Shown piece by piece: positions 35,090 to 45,125 of a stretch of 64,000 bases of DNA (positions are counted from its first letter, which is position 1; every line of letters begins with the position of its first letter). The notes beneath the pieces were generated by a model, which searched no databases, had not been told where the DNA came from, and saw only the letters and a program-made list of their open reading frames with translations. The translations under genes and the position numbers were made by a program. Location: the NCBI RefSeq assembly GCF_900177345.1, contig NZ_FWZT01000023.1, positions 1-64,000 on the forward strand, given 5' to 3'. The stretch comes from Pseudobacteriovorax antillogorgiicola (GTDB lineage Bacteria; Bdellovibrionota_B; Oligoflexia; Oligoflexales; Oligoflexaceae).

Positions 35090-35872
35090 ATGTCATTTCT
35101 AAAGCAGGGTTCATCCCAGATCTACTATCAAACTGCTGGCGACAGCGGTCCTTGGGTCACACTTGTCAACGGTCATACACGAACTCATAAAGATTTTAAG
35201 ATGATGAGTAAAGTCCTCGTCAACGCTGGATTTCGTTGCCTATCATTTGACAATCGAGGTTCCGGCGAAAGCACCTGCGAGCTTGAGTTTGGATTTCCTG
35301 AATTGGTCTCAGATGTGATCAACCTTTGGGATGAACTAGATATATCAGAGTCTCACCTTCTTGGAATCTCAATGGGCGGCATGATCTGCCAGAAACTTGC
35401 CTCTGAGCACCCGCAACGCATTTCTAGCCTGATTCTAGTTTCAACGACCGCTCATGCTGAATGGATCAAAGCTGACAGTCACTGGGGAACATCCTTTGAC
35501 GAAGTCATGGATAAACTGGAAACATATTTTGCGCCTGTTTTCGTCGAAAAGAACAAGCTCCTTGTGAAGTCTATGGCTAAGCAAATTTGGTCTGGAATTG
35601 AGACAGGAAGTTTTTCTAGTGGAGCTAGCAAGCAAAAAGCGGCTATGAAAGGCATTGACCTTAGCAGCATGTTGCAAGACATCAAAGCAAGAACGCTAAT
35701 CCTTCACGGCATAGAAGATCAAATCATTGATCCTCGGGCCGGATCAGAACTTGATGATGGCATTCCTAACAGTGAATTGAAGCTAATTGATGGTGTGGGG
35801 CACTTACTTCTTGCAGAGTATAGCCAGAGCCTCTATCAAGATGTCCTTAGCTTTATCCAATCGAAGCGATAA
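35090..35872 (+). CDS. Alpha/beta hydrolase
   Basis: The 260-residue cytosolic protein has the alpha/beta-hydrolase layout: the FDNRGSGEST segment, nucleophile elbow LLGISMGGMICQK (Ser near residue 93), Asp in HGIEDQIIDP and His in DGVGHLLLAEY. The substrate cannot be predicted; esterase, lactonase and thioesterase activities all occur in this family. AAAGGTCAAC precedes the ATG. It probably shares a transcript with the pseudo-receiver/TPR gene. Its 3' end overlaps the convergent coiled-coil gene by 20 bases. Confidence 0.86.
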   Translation: MSFLKQGSSQIYYQTAGDSGPWVTLVNGHTRTHKDFKMMSKVLVNAGFRCLSFDNRGSGESTCELEFGFPELVSDVINLWDELDISESHLLGISMGGMICQKLASEHPQRISSLILVSTTAHAEWIKADSHWGTSFDEVMDKLETYFAPVFVEKNKLLVKSMAKQIWSGIETGSFSSGASKQKAAMKGIDLSSMLQDIKARTLILHGIEDQIIDPRAGSELDDGIPNSELKLIDGVGHLLLAEYSQSLYQDVLSFIQSKR

Positions 35873-36443
35873 GACAGACTTCAGATTCTGACAAACCAAC
35901 TTCCTGAGCGACCTCTCCTGCCGTCAATCCTTTTGATAGCAGGTGACGAGCATCTAGGTATTTCTTATCCTCAATTTCTTCTAAAACTTCCTCGTAAGGG
36001 ATCTTGCGATCGAAAAATTTACTAAGCTTTTCACCCCTAGCGACAACTTTCTTTAACAGCTCTCGTTCTTTTGCAGCTCGCTGCAGGGTTGCTCCAAGGG
36101 CTGTTTTTTGACGCGTTATCTGTTCGCCCGAGTTTGACAAACGATGACCAAACTCGTCTAGAACATCTGCCATTTCTTTGCTAAGCAGCTCTGTCGACTT
36201 TTTAACCTCAACTTCTGCTTCTGCAGCGAGAGAGTTGATTTTCTTGTATATCTCTTCAGCTTTTCTATATTTTTCTTGAAGTTCAACTTGAATGCTTTCT
36301 CTCATTTCCTTGAGAAGCTTTCGTTCGTTGCTGACTTCCTTTAGAAGCTCTACAGGATTGAATCGTTGCTTGTTCATGAAATAAATGAGACCAAGCAAGA
36401 ATAGATCGAGGACTACGAGCATGACCAAGAGTAACGTGACCAT
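35853..36443 (-). CDS. Membrane-anchored coiled-coil protein with C-terminal helix-turn-helix-like segment (DUF2802-like)
   Basis: The 196-residue protein has one N-terminal transmembrane helix (about 3-23), a long charged coiled coil (about 35-150) and a C-terminal segment DARHLLSKGLTAGEVAQEVG that resembles the end of DUF2802 proteins. Those proteins are often encoded near flagellar or chemotaxis genes. Its ATG overlaps the PilZ gene stop (TAATG). Position at the end of the flagellar transcript suggests a motility-related role, which is inference. Confidence 0.62.
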   Translation of the reverse strand: MVTLLLVMLVVLDLFLLGLIYFMNKQRFNPVELLKEVSNERKLLKEMRESIQVELQEKYRKAEEIYKKINSLAAEAEVEVKKSTELLSKEMADVLDEFGHRLSNSGEQITRQKTALGATLQRAAKERELLKKVVARGEKLSKFFDRKIPYEEVLEEIEDKKYLDARHLLSKGLTAGEVAQEVGLSESEVCLIASIG

Positions 36444-36856
36444 TAGCCTTCCTGTAGAAACGACTTAAGTACTTGCTCATCTACCTGATCCATATTAACG
36501 GTGCGGCAGACAACCATCTTTTTCTTTCCTCGTTTACCAATCTCTTCAGACGACACGACCTTGACAAGAATCTTGAAGTCTCTAGGAGAATCGACACGCC
36601 CATAATCAACAAATCTCTGTTTTCTTTCCCAATAGTTTGGAAGACTAATATGAATCTTCAACAAATCACCTTCTGTATACTGATCTGCTGAACGAAATTG
36701 AATTCCATAGGGGCTAATATGTACTGTTTGTCCGGACTCTTCACAGTCTGCTCTGATTCCGTATCTGGCGACATTGAGGCTTAGTCTTCGATTAGAGCGC
36801 GGATACTTTCGAATTAAATCGACATCAAAGTTTGTTTCATTGGGGTCCTGACTCAT
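36443..36856 (-). CDS. PilZ-domain protein (predicted c-di-GMP receptor)
   Basis: The 137-residue protein has an Arg-rich N-terminal motif (YPRSNRRLSLN, near residues 18-28) and HISPYGIQFRS, which correspond to the PilZ RxxxR and [D/N]xSxxG motifs; the second lacks the leading acidic residue (V-H-I-S). Binding of cyclic di-GMP is therefore likely but not certain. It is encoded between cheY and the coiled-coil gene in the flagellar transcript, so a role in swimming control or motor braking is plausible. Confidence 0.8.
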   Translation of the reverse strand: MSQDPNETNFDVDLIRKYPRSNRRLSLNVARYGIRADCEESGQTVHISPYGIQFRSADQYTEGDLLKIHISLPNYWERKQRFVDYGRVDSPRDFKILVKVVSSEEIGKRGKKKMVVCRTVNMDQVDEQVLKSFLQEG

Positions 36857-36865
36857 GGAGCCTCC

Positions 36866-37273
36866 TTAATTTGCCTTTTTGAGCATGGCATCGATTTTTT
36901 CTAGTTTTTCTTTGAGCGCTTGTCCGGTAAACGGCTTCACAATATAGTTGCTAACTCCCGCTTTCACCGCTTCAATAATATTTTCTTTTTCAGCTTCTGC
37001 TGTAACCATAAGAAACGGGACATGCTTGAACTTAGCATCAGCTCTTACAGTCTTCAAAAACTCAAGGCCAGTCATATTCGGCATGTTCCAGTCAGAGACA
37101 ATGAGCTCAAAATCTCCGTGTTCTTTAAGCGTTTTGTAGGCTTGCTCTCCATCCTCTGCATCAACGAAATTGTGGAAACCATTTTGTTTTAGCAATGTCT
37201 TTACAATGCGTCGCATGGTTGGAAAATCGTCTACGACGAGAATCTTGAGATCTGGTTTTAGTATTGATGCCAT
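36866..37273 (-). CDS. cheY: CheY-type single-domain response regulator
   Basis: The 135-residue receiver domain has the acidic pair in [12 protein letters not shown], phospho-acceptor Asp in [13 protein letters not shown], Thr in FLMVTAEAE and Lys in YIVKPFTG. All functional residues are intact, unlike the two pseudo-receivers elsewhere in the window. It probably binds the flagellar switch protein FliM when phosphorylated. It lies directly after fliA in the flagellar transcript. No cheA is in the window. Confidence 0.93.
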   Translation of the reverse strand: MASILKPDLKILVVDDFPTMRRIVKTLLKQNGFHNFVDAEDGEQAYKTLKEHGDFELIVSDWNMPNMTGLEFLKTVRADAKFKHVPFLMVTAEAEKENIIEAVKAGVSNYIVKPFTGQALKEKLEKIDAMLKKAN

Positions 37274-37292
37274 CTTAGACTCCTTGAAAAAT

Positions 37293-38051
37293 CTAGTCGG
37301 TAAGCAATGGTTTAAGTCTTGATCGTAACTTTTCTACGGCCTGAGTGTGCAGCTGACTGACACGTGACTCTGTGACCTCTAATATCTTACCAATTTCTTT
37401 TAAGTTTAGATCTTCGTAATAATACAAAGAGAGGACAAGTTTTTGTTTTTCTGGTAGTTCCTCGATATTTTTTATTAGAAGTTCCCTGACACCCTTACTC
37501 TTTAGCTGAGTAAAAGGGTTCTTCGAACTCACGTTCTCGAGACATTCCAATAAACTTTTCTTATCTTGCTGGTTCGGCCCAGAGAGTTCATCGATAGATA
37601 GAAGAGTTACTGCTTTAACCTTGGCAACCATGTCGTAGTACTCATCTAAGCCTACTCCCAGTGCCTTAGATATCTCTTGATCAGAAACGGCTCTACCGAA
37701 CTTCTGCTCAAGCTCAGCATATGTTTTTTCGATTTTTTTGGCCTTATCGCGAACCGATCGGGGTACCCAGTCCTGAGACCGCAACTCGTCGAGGATAGCA
37801 CCTCGAATTCTGAATTCAGCATATGTCTTAAACTTATTGTCTCGTGACGGATCGTATTTTTCGATCGCATCCATTAAACCAATCACTCCCGCGCTAATGA
37901 GATCGTCTATATCGATATTCGATGGTAGACGAGCCGCAATTCTTTGTGCTACGAATCTAATGAGAGGTGCATAATCCATTATCAGTTGATCTCTAAGCTT
38001 TCCGTCAACGCCTTTGGTATCTTGTTTATACCGCTTGACTAGTCCTTTCAT
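37293..38051 (-). CDS. fliA: RNA polymerase sigma factor FliA (sigma-28 family)
   Basis: The 252-residue protein has regions 2, 3 and 4 of a FliA/WhiG sigma factor: [60 protein letters not shown] and, at the C-terminus, [20 protein letters not shown] with [10 protein letters not shown]-like helix-turn-helix. It directs transcription of late flagellar genes. Genes flhG, flhF and flhA precede it in the same transcript and cheY follows, as in several Bdellovibrio-like and epsilon/gamma clusters. No anti-sigma factor gene is nearby. Confidence 0.93.
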   Translation of the reverse strand: MKGLVKRYKQDTKGVDGKLRDQLIMDYAPLIRFVAQRIAARLPSNIDIDDLISAGVIGLMDAIEKYDPSRDNKFKTYAEFRIRGAILDELRSQDWVPRSVRDKAKKIEKTYAELEQKFGRAVSDQEISKALGVGLDEYYDMVAKVKAVTLLSIDELSGPNQQDKKSLLECLENVSSKNPFTQLKSKGVRELLIKNIEELPEKQKLVLSLYYYEDLNLKEIGKILEVTESRVSQLHTQAVEKLRSRLKPLLTD

Positions 38052-38079
38052 TCAGAGATCCTTTCCTGCCTTCGGAGAG

Positions 38080-38889
38080 TTAGATTCTTTGGCTACAGAC
38101 TTCATTTGGAAACAACAATGGTTCCCAATGACTTTTCTCTACATCTCTCATGGTTTCAAATAGCTTTAGAGCTATCTCGTTCCACGCCTGTCCCGACCGT
38201 GTATGGGCTGTCAAATCACTTCCAGCAGCTTGATTCATGATGGTTCGCGGCACCAAGTCATCATAGGGAACGACTCCAATAATCACTATATCTGTATCGA
38301 GAAATCTCTTAGCAACTTCGGTAATTCTGCGACCTATCTTTAATCCATGCTCTTGATTGACTGCTTGATTGATCAATAAATTGATCCTTTTTTCTTGGTA
38401 CTTCTCAGCCATTACCTTGATGAATGCGTAAGCATCAGTCATCGCGTGTGGTTCGGGTGTAGTCACTACAACAACTTCATCAGAAATTGAATTGAGGTGA
38501 ATCACTGTTTCACTAATTCCTGCACCTGTATCGATTAGGATCACATCAAAGTGCTTACTAATATCGTCTAGCTGATCTAGAATGCTCACTCGTTGCGCTA
38601 GTGGCAGATTAGCTAGATTGGCGAACCCCGATCCAGAAGGGATGAGATGGATACCCATAGGGCCCTGAAGGATAATATCTTGAAGACCGACTTTACCATC
38701 TATCACATCATTTATATTGTACCTAGGTCTTAATCCTAAGACAACATCCACATTGGCCATACCTAGGTCACCATCTAAAATAAGCACCCTTCGATTCTGC
38801 CTTCTAGTGCTCAGAGCCAGCTGCACCGTCGTGATTGTTTTTCCGACCCCACCCTTACCACTAGCGACACTGATGGACTTCCTTTTCAT
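38080..38889 (-). CDS. flhG: FlhG/FleN MinD-like ATPase controlling flagellar number
   Basis: From ATG 38889 the product is 269 residues (MKRKSISVASGKGGVGKTIT). GAGGAG lies just upstream and overlaps the flhF stop, so the 31 extra codons of the longest frame are not used. Seen are the deviant Walker A KGGVGKT, the LILDGDLGMANVDVVLG segment and DTGAGISETVIH. FlhG works with FlhF at the cell pole to limit flagellum number and placement. Confidence 0.93.
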   Translation of the reverse strand: MKRKSISVASGKGGVGKTITTVQLALSTRRQNRRVLILDGDLGMANVDVVLGLRPRYNINDVIDGKVGLQDIILQGPMGIHLIPSGSGFANLANLPLAQRVSILDQLDDISKHFDVILIDTGAGISETVIHLNSISDEVVVVTTPEPHAMTDAYAFIKVMAEKYQEKRINLLINQAVNQEHGLKIGRRITEVAKRFLDTDIVIIGVVPYDDLVPRTIMNQAAGSDLTAHTRSGQAWNEIALKLFETMRDVEKSHWEPLLFPNEVCSQRI

Positions 38890-38897
38890 GATTCTCC

Positions 38898-40085
38898 TCA
38901 CAAACCAATAATCCGTTCGACCAACCGTTCCCTTGAAGCCCTCTCTAAGTCTTCCGGAATATTTTGCCCAACACCAAACCAACTAATGGGGATTCCCCAC
39001 TTGTGCATTGCGTTGAATACTTCTCCATACGTCCAACTCTCATCCATTTTTGTAAACATCACGCTTGATATACCTAACTGCATAAAGCTTCTGATAGATC
39101 GTTCAATTTGGGACTTTTGATCGGTCATTGATAGGGCAAGATGGAAGTGATGGGTATAGCTGTCGCTTTTTAGCTTACTAATTTCATCTATCGCATCGGT
39201 GGCTTTTGGACTCCTACCAGCTGTATCAACCAAAATAAGGTCCATATTGCTATTTTTTTCCACGACGCGAGCCAAATCTTCAACCCTTGAGATCGTCTCG
39301 AAAGGTGTACCCAATACCTTGGTATAGAGTCTCATTTGCTCTGCGGATCCCAATCTGTGATTATCAAAACTTACGATAAGAACCTGACGCTTCTCTTTGA
39401 GGTGGTACTCCGCTGCCAGCTTACAAACTAGCGAACTTTTGCCTACACCTGAGGGGCCTATGATTGTGTGGACCTGTGTTTCGCCATCGATGAGATTCCA
39501 ACGAGGACTCACCTTCGTTCTCTTCATCATCCATCGGATACAGTGTCCTTGGTAGAATTCGTATGAATCTTCATAGTGACGCTTTTCATTTGGAATTGAG
39601 CAAAGGTGCTTTGCTACCTGAGAGATAATATCTTCATCAAGATTCATTACTTTGAGGCGCTTAATGATGTTTTGAATCGCCTCTGGAGCGTCCTTAAAGC
39701 TACTGCTTTTCTGATGGGAAAGGTAGTCCAAGAGTACAGTACGCACCTCCTGGAGGCCAGACTCAATTGAAATCAGGTGCTCTCGACGGATGGACTTGCT
39801 GTAGATATGTTCCAGTTTTTCCTCAAAAGCATTTAGCTGCCTTTGCCATTGAATCAGATCCGACTTATCGATCGCCTGACCGGACTTAGGAGGTTGAATA
39901 CGGGTCGAGGCACTATCAGTAAAGGACTCTGACGAGGGAGCTGCTGTCACCTCGTAAAGCAAGCCTCTGCCATTTCCCGACGGCTTGGTCTTCGTTTCAA
40001 GGATCACTGCATCGTGGCCAAACGAATCTTTCACCTTTTTTACTGCGTCTTTCATTGTGAAAGCTTCAAACGTTTTAATCTCCAT
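38898..40085 (-). CDS. flhF: FlhF, SRP-type GTPase for flagellar placement
   Basis: The start is ATG 40085 (MEIKTFEAFTMKDAVKKVKD) after AAGGTGGG, giving 395 residues. The N-terminal B domain is followed by an NG GTPase domain with G1 VHTIIGPSGVGKSSLVCKLA (about residue 220), VDTAGRSP and FTKMDESWTYGE. It recruits early flagellar proteins to the pole. It overlaps the ribosome binding site of flhG, a standard arrangement of the pair. Confidence 0.93.
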   Translation of the reverse strand: MEIKTFEAFTMKDAVKKVKDSFGHDAVILETKTKPSGNGRGLLYEVTAAPSSESFTDSASTRIQPPKSGQAIDKSDLIQWQRQLNAFEEKLEHIYSKSIRREHLISIESGLQEVRTVLLDYLSHQKSSSFKDAPEAIQNIIKRLKVMNLDEDIISQVAKHLCSIPNEKRHYEDSYEFYQGHCIRWMMKRTKVSPRWNLIDGETQVHTIIGPSGVGKSSLVCKLAAEYHLKEKRQVLIVSFDNHRLGSAEQMRLYTKVLGTPFETISRVEDLARVVEKNSNMDLILVDTAGRSPKATDAIDEISKLKSDSYTHHFHLALSMTDQKSQIERSIRSFMQLGISSVMFTKMDESWTYGEVFNAMHKWGIPISWFGVGQNIPEDLERASRERLVERIIGL

Positions 40086-40095
40086 AGGACCCACC

Positions 40096-42189
40096 TTACA
40101 TGTTCACAATACCTACAGCATTGGTTTCTATACCTGCCGGAATTTCATCGAACGCCATCACAACCACACCAGGGATAAAGCGATTGACCAACTGCTTGAT
40201 TTCCCATCGAATCAATGATCCACATAGAATGATCGGTTGTGTTCCTGTTGTTTGAAATGCTTCAAGAGCTTGAGCAATGTTGTTGAGTATCCTTTGCGCC
40301 ATCTCTGGATCAACTTGCAAGGATGTGGAACCATCCTCTCGATGTTGCAAACCTGAAACCAATAAGTCTTCCACTGCGCGATCAAGCGTTACCACAGTTA
40401 GCTTGCCATCCATATCTAGGTACCTCTTGATGATACCACGCCCTAAAGCCTTTCGTACATACCGGCTGAGCACCTCCGGGTTCTTGATATTTCGACCATG
40501 GTCAGCTAATGTCTCAAAAATAGTTAGAAGATCACGAATGCTAACTTTCTCTTCCAGTAAAATTTGTAGAACTCGCACAACATCGCCTAGAGTCAATCGA
40601 TCGTTACTCAAGACTTCTTCCACAACCTTCGGGTACTCATCCCTCAAGCCATCGATAAGATTCTGGACCTCTTGCCGCCCTATTAGTTCGTGGCCATGCT
40701 CTTCGATTAGTTTTGTTAAATGGGTCACGATAACTGTAGCGCAGTTGACAACTGTATAACCTCGGAAGGTAGCTTCCTCTTTCTGGCTTTGCTTGATCCA
40801 AATGGCGTCTAGGCCATAGGCAGGCTCTCGTCCCGGTATACCATCAATCGTCTCAATTATGTCGCCTGGATCCATAGCAAGAAGATAGTCGACCATGAGG
40901 TTCCCGCGTCCGATAACGTTACCCTTCAACATCACTTGATATTCTCCAGGCTTCAGTTGAATATTATCGCGGACCATGACCATCGGCACTACAATACCAA
41001 ACTCTTGAGCGAACTGTTTTCGCGCAGAAACGATCCTCTCCAAAACTTCTCCATCTTGCGCGGAGTCGACTAAAGGAATCAATCCCACACCAACCTCCAG
41101 TGCTAGCTGATCGATATGCAGCAGATCTTCTATGGATTCTGATGCCCCCTCGTCGGCTTTCTTTTCCTTCTTTTTGGCCTCTTCGATCGCTTGATTTTCG
41201 AGCGATTTCTTGGCAAAACGTGCTACGAAAAATGCTGAAACAGCAAGAATACCGAATGGCAGACCGGGCATTCCAGGAACAACTGCCATGATTCCCAAGA
41301 GGGTACTGCAGATGTATATGGCTTTAGGATGTGCAAAGACCTGGCGATGCATTTCATCACTAATACCCCGATCATCGCTCACCCCAGTTCGAGTTACCAC
41401 AATACCAGCAGCTGTTGAAATGACCAGTGCTGGTATCTGAGACACCAAACCATCACCAACTGTCAACAAGGTGAAAACTTCCGCTGCCTTGGAGAAACTC
41501 ATATCATAGATCACGACACCGACTGCCAGACCTACAACAATATTGATCGCTGTGATGATGATACCAGCAATTGCATCACCTCGAACGAACTTCGAAGCAC
41601 CATCCATCGCACCATAGAAGTCTGCTTGAGCCTCTATTTTTGTTCGTCTTTTCCGAGCTTCTTTTTTGTCGATGAGCCCTGCATTCAGCTCGGCATCGAT
41701 CGCCATTTGCTTTCCTGGCATCGCATCCAAGGTAAAGCGAGCACCAACTTCAGCCACTCGCCCTGCACCTTTGGTGATAACAATAAAGTTGATTATGACT
41801 AGAATCGCGAATATGACAAAACCAACAAAGTAGTTTCCACCCACAACAAAATCACCGAAAGAACTGATTACAGAGCTAACCTTACCAGTTGGAGCATCGA
41901 GTAAAATACTCCTTGTAGTGGCAACATTGAGACCTAATCGCAACAATGTTGTGATCAGAAGAACCGTCGGAAATGTTGAAAACTCCAAGGGTTCTTTGAC
42001 ATATATTGAGATCAGGAGAACTATGAATGAGACTGATATCGATAGGGTTAAGAATATATCGAGTAACAGGGGTGGTAACGGCAATATCATGGTGAAGATA
42101 ATGCCAAAAACTCCAAAAGCAAACTGCACATCGGGAGACTTAATCAGCGTCATCAACGCCTGCCTCCCATTCGCTTCAGCTGTAGCCAT
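40096..42189 (-). CDS. flhA: Flagellar type III export apparatus protein FlhA
   Basis: The 697-residue protein has an N-terminal half with about eight transmembrane helices, including FSTFPTVLLITTLLRLGLNV and the FHIPEP-family cytoplasmic loop (ARFTLDAMPGKQMAIDAELN). The large cytosolic domain starts near residue 340 and carries YTVVNCATVIVTHLTKLIEE. FlhA forms the nonameric export gate ring. Length is normal. It lies nine bases after flhB in the same transcript. Confidence 0.96.
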   Translation of the reverse strand: MATAEANGRQALMTLIKSPDVQFAFGVFGIIFTMILPLPPLLLDIFLTLSISVSFIVLLISIYVKEPLEFSTFPTVLLITTLLRLGLNVATTRSILLDAPTGKVSSVISSFGDFVVGGNYFVGFVIFAILVIINFIVITKGAGRVAEVGARFTLDAMPGKQMAIDAELNAGLIDKKEARKRRTKIEAQADFYGAMDGASKFVRGDAIAGIIITAINIVVGLAVGVVIYDMSFSKAAEVFTLLTVGDGLVSQIPALVISTAAGIVVTRTGVSDDRGISDEMHRQVFAHPKAIYICSTLLGIMAVVPGMPGLPFGILAVSAFFVARFAKKSLENQAIEEAKKKEKKADEGASESIEDLLHIDQLALEVGVGLIPLVDSAQDGEVLERIVSARKQFAQEFGIVVPMVMVRDNIQLKPGEYQVMLKGNVIGRGNLMVDYLLAMDPGDIIETIDGIPGREPAYGLDAIWIKQSQKEEATFRGYTVVNCATVIVTHLTKLIEEHGHELIGRQEVQNLIDGLRDEYPKVVEEVLSNDRLTLGDVVRVLQILLEEKVSIRDLLTIFETLADHGRNIKNPEVLSRYVRKALGRGIIKRYLDMDGKLTVVTLDRAVEDLLVSGLQHREDGSTSLQVDPEMAQRILNNIAQALEAFQTTGTQPIILCGSLIRWEIKQLVNRFIPGVVVMAFDEIPAGIETNAVGIVNM

Positions 42190-42197
42190 AGTCTAAA

Positions 42198-43277
42198 TTA
42201 ACTCCCTCTCGACAAACTTCTTCCCTTCAAAAGGAAAACATATCGAATTACTTCTGAAACCGCCTTGTAAAGACTCTCCGGAATTTCTTGCCCTACTTTG
42301 ACAATTTTATAGAGTGTCCGCGCTAAAGGTTTATTCTCAACAATCGGTATATCATGATCTCTCGCGACTTCTTTCATTCGTTGAGCTGTAAAATCCTGCC
42401 CCTTGGCTATAACGATGGGCGCTTTCATTCCAAGTTCATATCGAATCGCCACAGCAAAATGGGTTGGGTTAGTGATGACGGCTGTGGCTGAAGGAGTTGC
42501 TTGAACCGCTTTTGCCATCGCAATGTCCCGCTGCATACGTTTCATTCTAGCTTTGACGTGCGGATCAACCTCTCGCTTCTTAAATTCTTCTTTGACCTCT
42601 TGCTTGGTCATTTTCAATTTTTTCTCGATACTGGCAAAGTTGTAGATGTAATCGAAACCCGCCACCAGAAGCAGGAGAGCCGAAACAGACCAAAAGAGTA
42701 GTTTCGTAATATCCGCCCAATAGATCCAAGCCCGTGAAATTGGATAGTGCATCAAGCCTGGAACCACTGTCCATTCGCTGTAGAGGATCAGATACGACAT
42801 GATACCTACTGACCCCATCTTTCCTACCCCTTTGATAAGTTCCACAACAGCCTGACCACTCACCATACGGACTAGCCCCTGCCAAGGGTTCATACGTTTA
42901 AAATCAGGCTTGAGCCTTTCCCAGGAAAAATTAAGGGTCGTTTGGCTAAACGTAACGAAACAGGCAACAAAAGCACTCACTATGAAAAAAGGAATGATAA
43001 ATGCCATTGTTTTAGCCCAAATCTGGCTCACGTGAATTCTAAATGTATCTTCGTCTAGACTAACTAGGTGAATTCTTTCGAAACTGAATATCATGTATTT
43101 AGAAAGATCCTGTATCAAGCGCTCCAAATAAAAAGACATAGCCACGACAACTGAGGCCAGAACGAATACGGATGTCACTTCCCGCGATACCGCAATCTGT
43201 CCCTTCTTCCGAAACTCTTCCCGTCTCTCAGGGGTCGCTTCTTCGGTACGGTCTTCATTTTCGCCTTGTTCAGCCAA
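42198..43277 (-). CDS. flhB: Flagellar type III export switch protein FlhB
   Basis: The 359-residue protein has four transmembrane segments and a cytosolic tail with the self-cleavage motif NPTH in AVITNPTHFAVAIRYE (near residue 270). Cleavage between Asn and Pro switches export specificity from rod/hook to filament proteins. The start appears to be TTG 43277 preceded by GAGGG; no in-frame ATG is near. It follows fliR by nine bases. Confidence 0.95.
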   Translation of the reverse strand: MAEQGENEDRTEEATPERREEFRKKGQIAVSREVTSVFVLASVVVAMSFYLERLIQDLSKYMIFSFERIHLVSLDEDTFRIHVSQIWAKTMAFIIPFFIVSAFVACFVTFSQTTLNFSWERLKPDFKRMNPWQGLVRMVSGQAVVELIKGVGKMGSVGIMSYLILYSEWTVVPGLMHYPISRAWIYWADITKLLFWSVSALLLLVAGFDYIYNFASIEKKLKMTKQEVKEEFKKREVDPHVKARMKRMQRDIAMAKAVQATPSATAVITNPTHFAVAIRYELGMKAPIVIAKGQDFTAQRMKEVARDHDIPIVENKPLARTLYKIVKVGQEIPESLYKAVSEVIRYVFLLKGRSLSRGS

Positions 43278-43286
43278 TTCATCCCT

Positions 43287-44066
43287 CTAGGGTGCAAGTC
43301 CGCGCAGAACCGCCTTAATTTCGTTGTTGCTCTGCGCGATAAAGGTTTTAATAAGTTGCGGAAAGTAGGGTAGCGACGCAATATAGATCAGCAAACCGAT
43401 AAAGAAGCTAGTCGGAAAACTCATTGTAAAGATATTCATCTGGGGAACTGTTCTGGCAATGAGCCCAAGAGCAGCCATGGTAAACATCAGTGCCACTAGA
43501 ACAGGTGCAGATAGCTGAACTGAAATAACAAAGACCGATGCCGTCGCCTGCACCATCAATTCTCCGATACCCCCATCTAGGCTCGCAAACCCTGATGGAA
43601 TAAGTCTAAAACTATCAGCAATTGCCGAAATATAGAGGTGATGAAGATTTAAACTAAGAAAGATGAGCATAAGTAGAATACGATGAGTTGCAGTAAACGA
43701 GTTCATCTGAATATTGGCGTCCGGGATCATTAGGTTTGCGGTACCAAAACCCATCTGATAGCCAACGATACTCGCTGCCATGACAATCCCATCAAAAACA
43801 AGCCTAGCGACAAAGCCAAGCATTAAACCAATAATCAGTTCTCTAGCAGACATCACTGCAAATGCCCAAGCATCTTGAGGCATTCCTCGATACCACTCGG
43901 GCATGATGACTGGATACAAAAGAAAAGCTATGGCAACTGAAAAAAGTATTCGAACTCGTACCGGAGTGGGCTCATCACCGAATATAGGCAAGGTGAAAAC
44001 AATACCACTGACTCTTAGGAAGATAAGTCCTCCCTTCACAGCATCGTCATATGGTATGTTAAACAT
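43287..44066 (-). CDS. fliR: Flagellar export apparatus protein FliR
   Basis: The protein is 259 residues from ATG 44066, which overlaps the fliQ TGA stop (TGATG), with AGGAAG upstream; a GTG one codon earlier is the alternative. It has the FliR pattern: LRVSGIVFTLPIFGDEPTPV near the N-terminus, six hydrophobic helices and the MGFGTANLMIPD segment. FliR sits with FliP and FliQ in the export gate core of the inner membrane. Confidence 0.95.
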   Translation of the reverse strand: MFNIPYDDAVKGGLIFLRVSGIVFTLPIFGDEPTPVRVRILFSVAIAFLLYPVIMPEWYRGMPQDAWAFAVMSARELIIGLMLGFVARLVFDGIVMAASIVGYQMGFGTANLMIPDANIQMNSFTATHRILLMLIFLSLNLHHLYISAIADSFRLIPSGFASLDGGIGELMVQATASVFVISVQLSAPVLVALMFTMAALGLIARTVPQMNIFTMSFPTSFFIGLLIYIASLPYFPQLIKTFIAQSNNEIKAVLRGLAP

Positions 44067-44338
44067 CACTTACTTCCTAGATGAGGGATCGCCTTAATTA
44101 GACCAATGGTAAATTCAATCATAATACTTAAAGTCCATGGACCAAAAATCACCAAGGCAACCGTAATGGCGAGAATCTTAGGAATGAATGATAGGGTCTG
44201 TTCGTTAATCTGAGTCGCAGCCTGAAATATTGAAACGGCCAAACCCATAAGTAAGGTTGCTAGAAGAGAGGGGGCAGCAACCTGGATAGCAAGCCAAATT
44301 GTTTTCCAACCAAGATCGATGACCATTTGATCGTTCAT
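44066..44338 (-). CDS. fliQ: Flagellar export apparatus protein FliQ
   Basis: The 90-residue protein with two transmembrane helices shows the FliQ signature: APSLLATLLMGLAVSIFQAA followed by TQINEQTLSFIPKI. Length is exactly that of the family. It is part of the FliPQR core of the flagellar export gate. It overlaps fliR at its 3' end and lies nine bases after fliP. Confidence 0.96.
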   Translation of the reverse strand: MNDQMVIDLGWKTIWLAIQVAAPSLLATLLMGLAVSIFQAATQINEQTLSFIPKILAITVALVIFGPWTLSIMIEFTIGLIKAIPHLGSK

Positions 44339-44347
44339 AACTGGCCC

Positions 44348-45118
44348 CTATATAGCTACTGTAAAACTTCTCACTAATGAATCCACAATGAGTGACCAGC
44401 CATCAACTAAAACAAATAATACAAGTTTGAATGGCATTGATACCACCGTTGGCGGCAACATCATCATACCCATTGCCATCAAGATCGATGACACCACCAT
44501 ATCGATTACCAAAAAGGGCAGATATATTAGAAAGCCAATTTGAAACGCTGTTTTTAGTTCAGATATAACGAATGCAGGAATGAGAACACGCATCGGCACT
44601 TGATCCACGGATGTGGGCTTACTCTGCTGTGCCACGTTCATAAAAATTCCAAGGTCATCTTCTCTGGTTTCTGCAAGCATAAATCGCCTGAGAGGCTGCA
44701 CCACTTCCTCGATAGCCTGCTCTTGGGTGATAGCTTTGGCAAGGTAAGGAGTCAGTGCCCGTTCATTGATTCGATCAAGGATCGGCCCCATTGTAAACAA
44801 GGTGAGGAATAGAGACAAACCAACAATCACTTGGTTGGGTGGCATAGTTTGAGTCCCAAGAGCCTGGCGGATGAAACTCAGGACAACTACGATTCGGGTA
44901 AACGACGTCATCATCAAGAGAATCGCAGGTGCAACGGCTAGAATAGTCAACATCGAGACTATCTTGAGCGCTGGCACAAACGCCTCTGGGTCCTCGGTTT
45001 CGTAAAGGTTCAATTCTATTGTAGGCATCTTCGTTTGTGCCATAAGATCCATACTCATGACATCAAATACAACAAAAGCTGTAGCCACTAGAAGAAAATG
45101 AAAGATCACCCGTACCAT
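44348..45118 (-). CDS. fliP: Flagellar export apparatus protein FliP
   Basis: The 256-residue protein has an N-terminal signal-like helix and the FliP motifs LMMTSFTRIVVVLSFIRQAL, GTQTMPPNQVIVGLSLFLT and FQIGFLIYLPFLVIDMVVSS. FliP forms the five-subunit core of the export gate with FliQ and FliR. Length is typical. It is encoded seven bases after the FliO-like gene. Confidence 0.96.
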   Translation of the reverse strand: MVRVIFHFLLVATAFVVFDVMSMDLMAQTKMPTIELNLYETEDPEAFVPALKIVSMLTILAVAPAILLMMTSFTRIVVVLSFIRQALGTQTMPPNQVIVGLSLFLTLFTMGPILDRINERALTPYLAKAITQEQAIEEVVQPLRRFMLAETREDDLGIFMNVAQQSKPTSVDQVPMRVLIPAFVISELKTAFQIGFLIYLPFLVIDMVVSSILMAMGMMMLPPTVVSMPFKLVLFVLVDGWSLIVDSLVRSFTVAI

Positions 45119-45125
45119 AGAAACC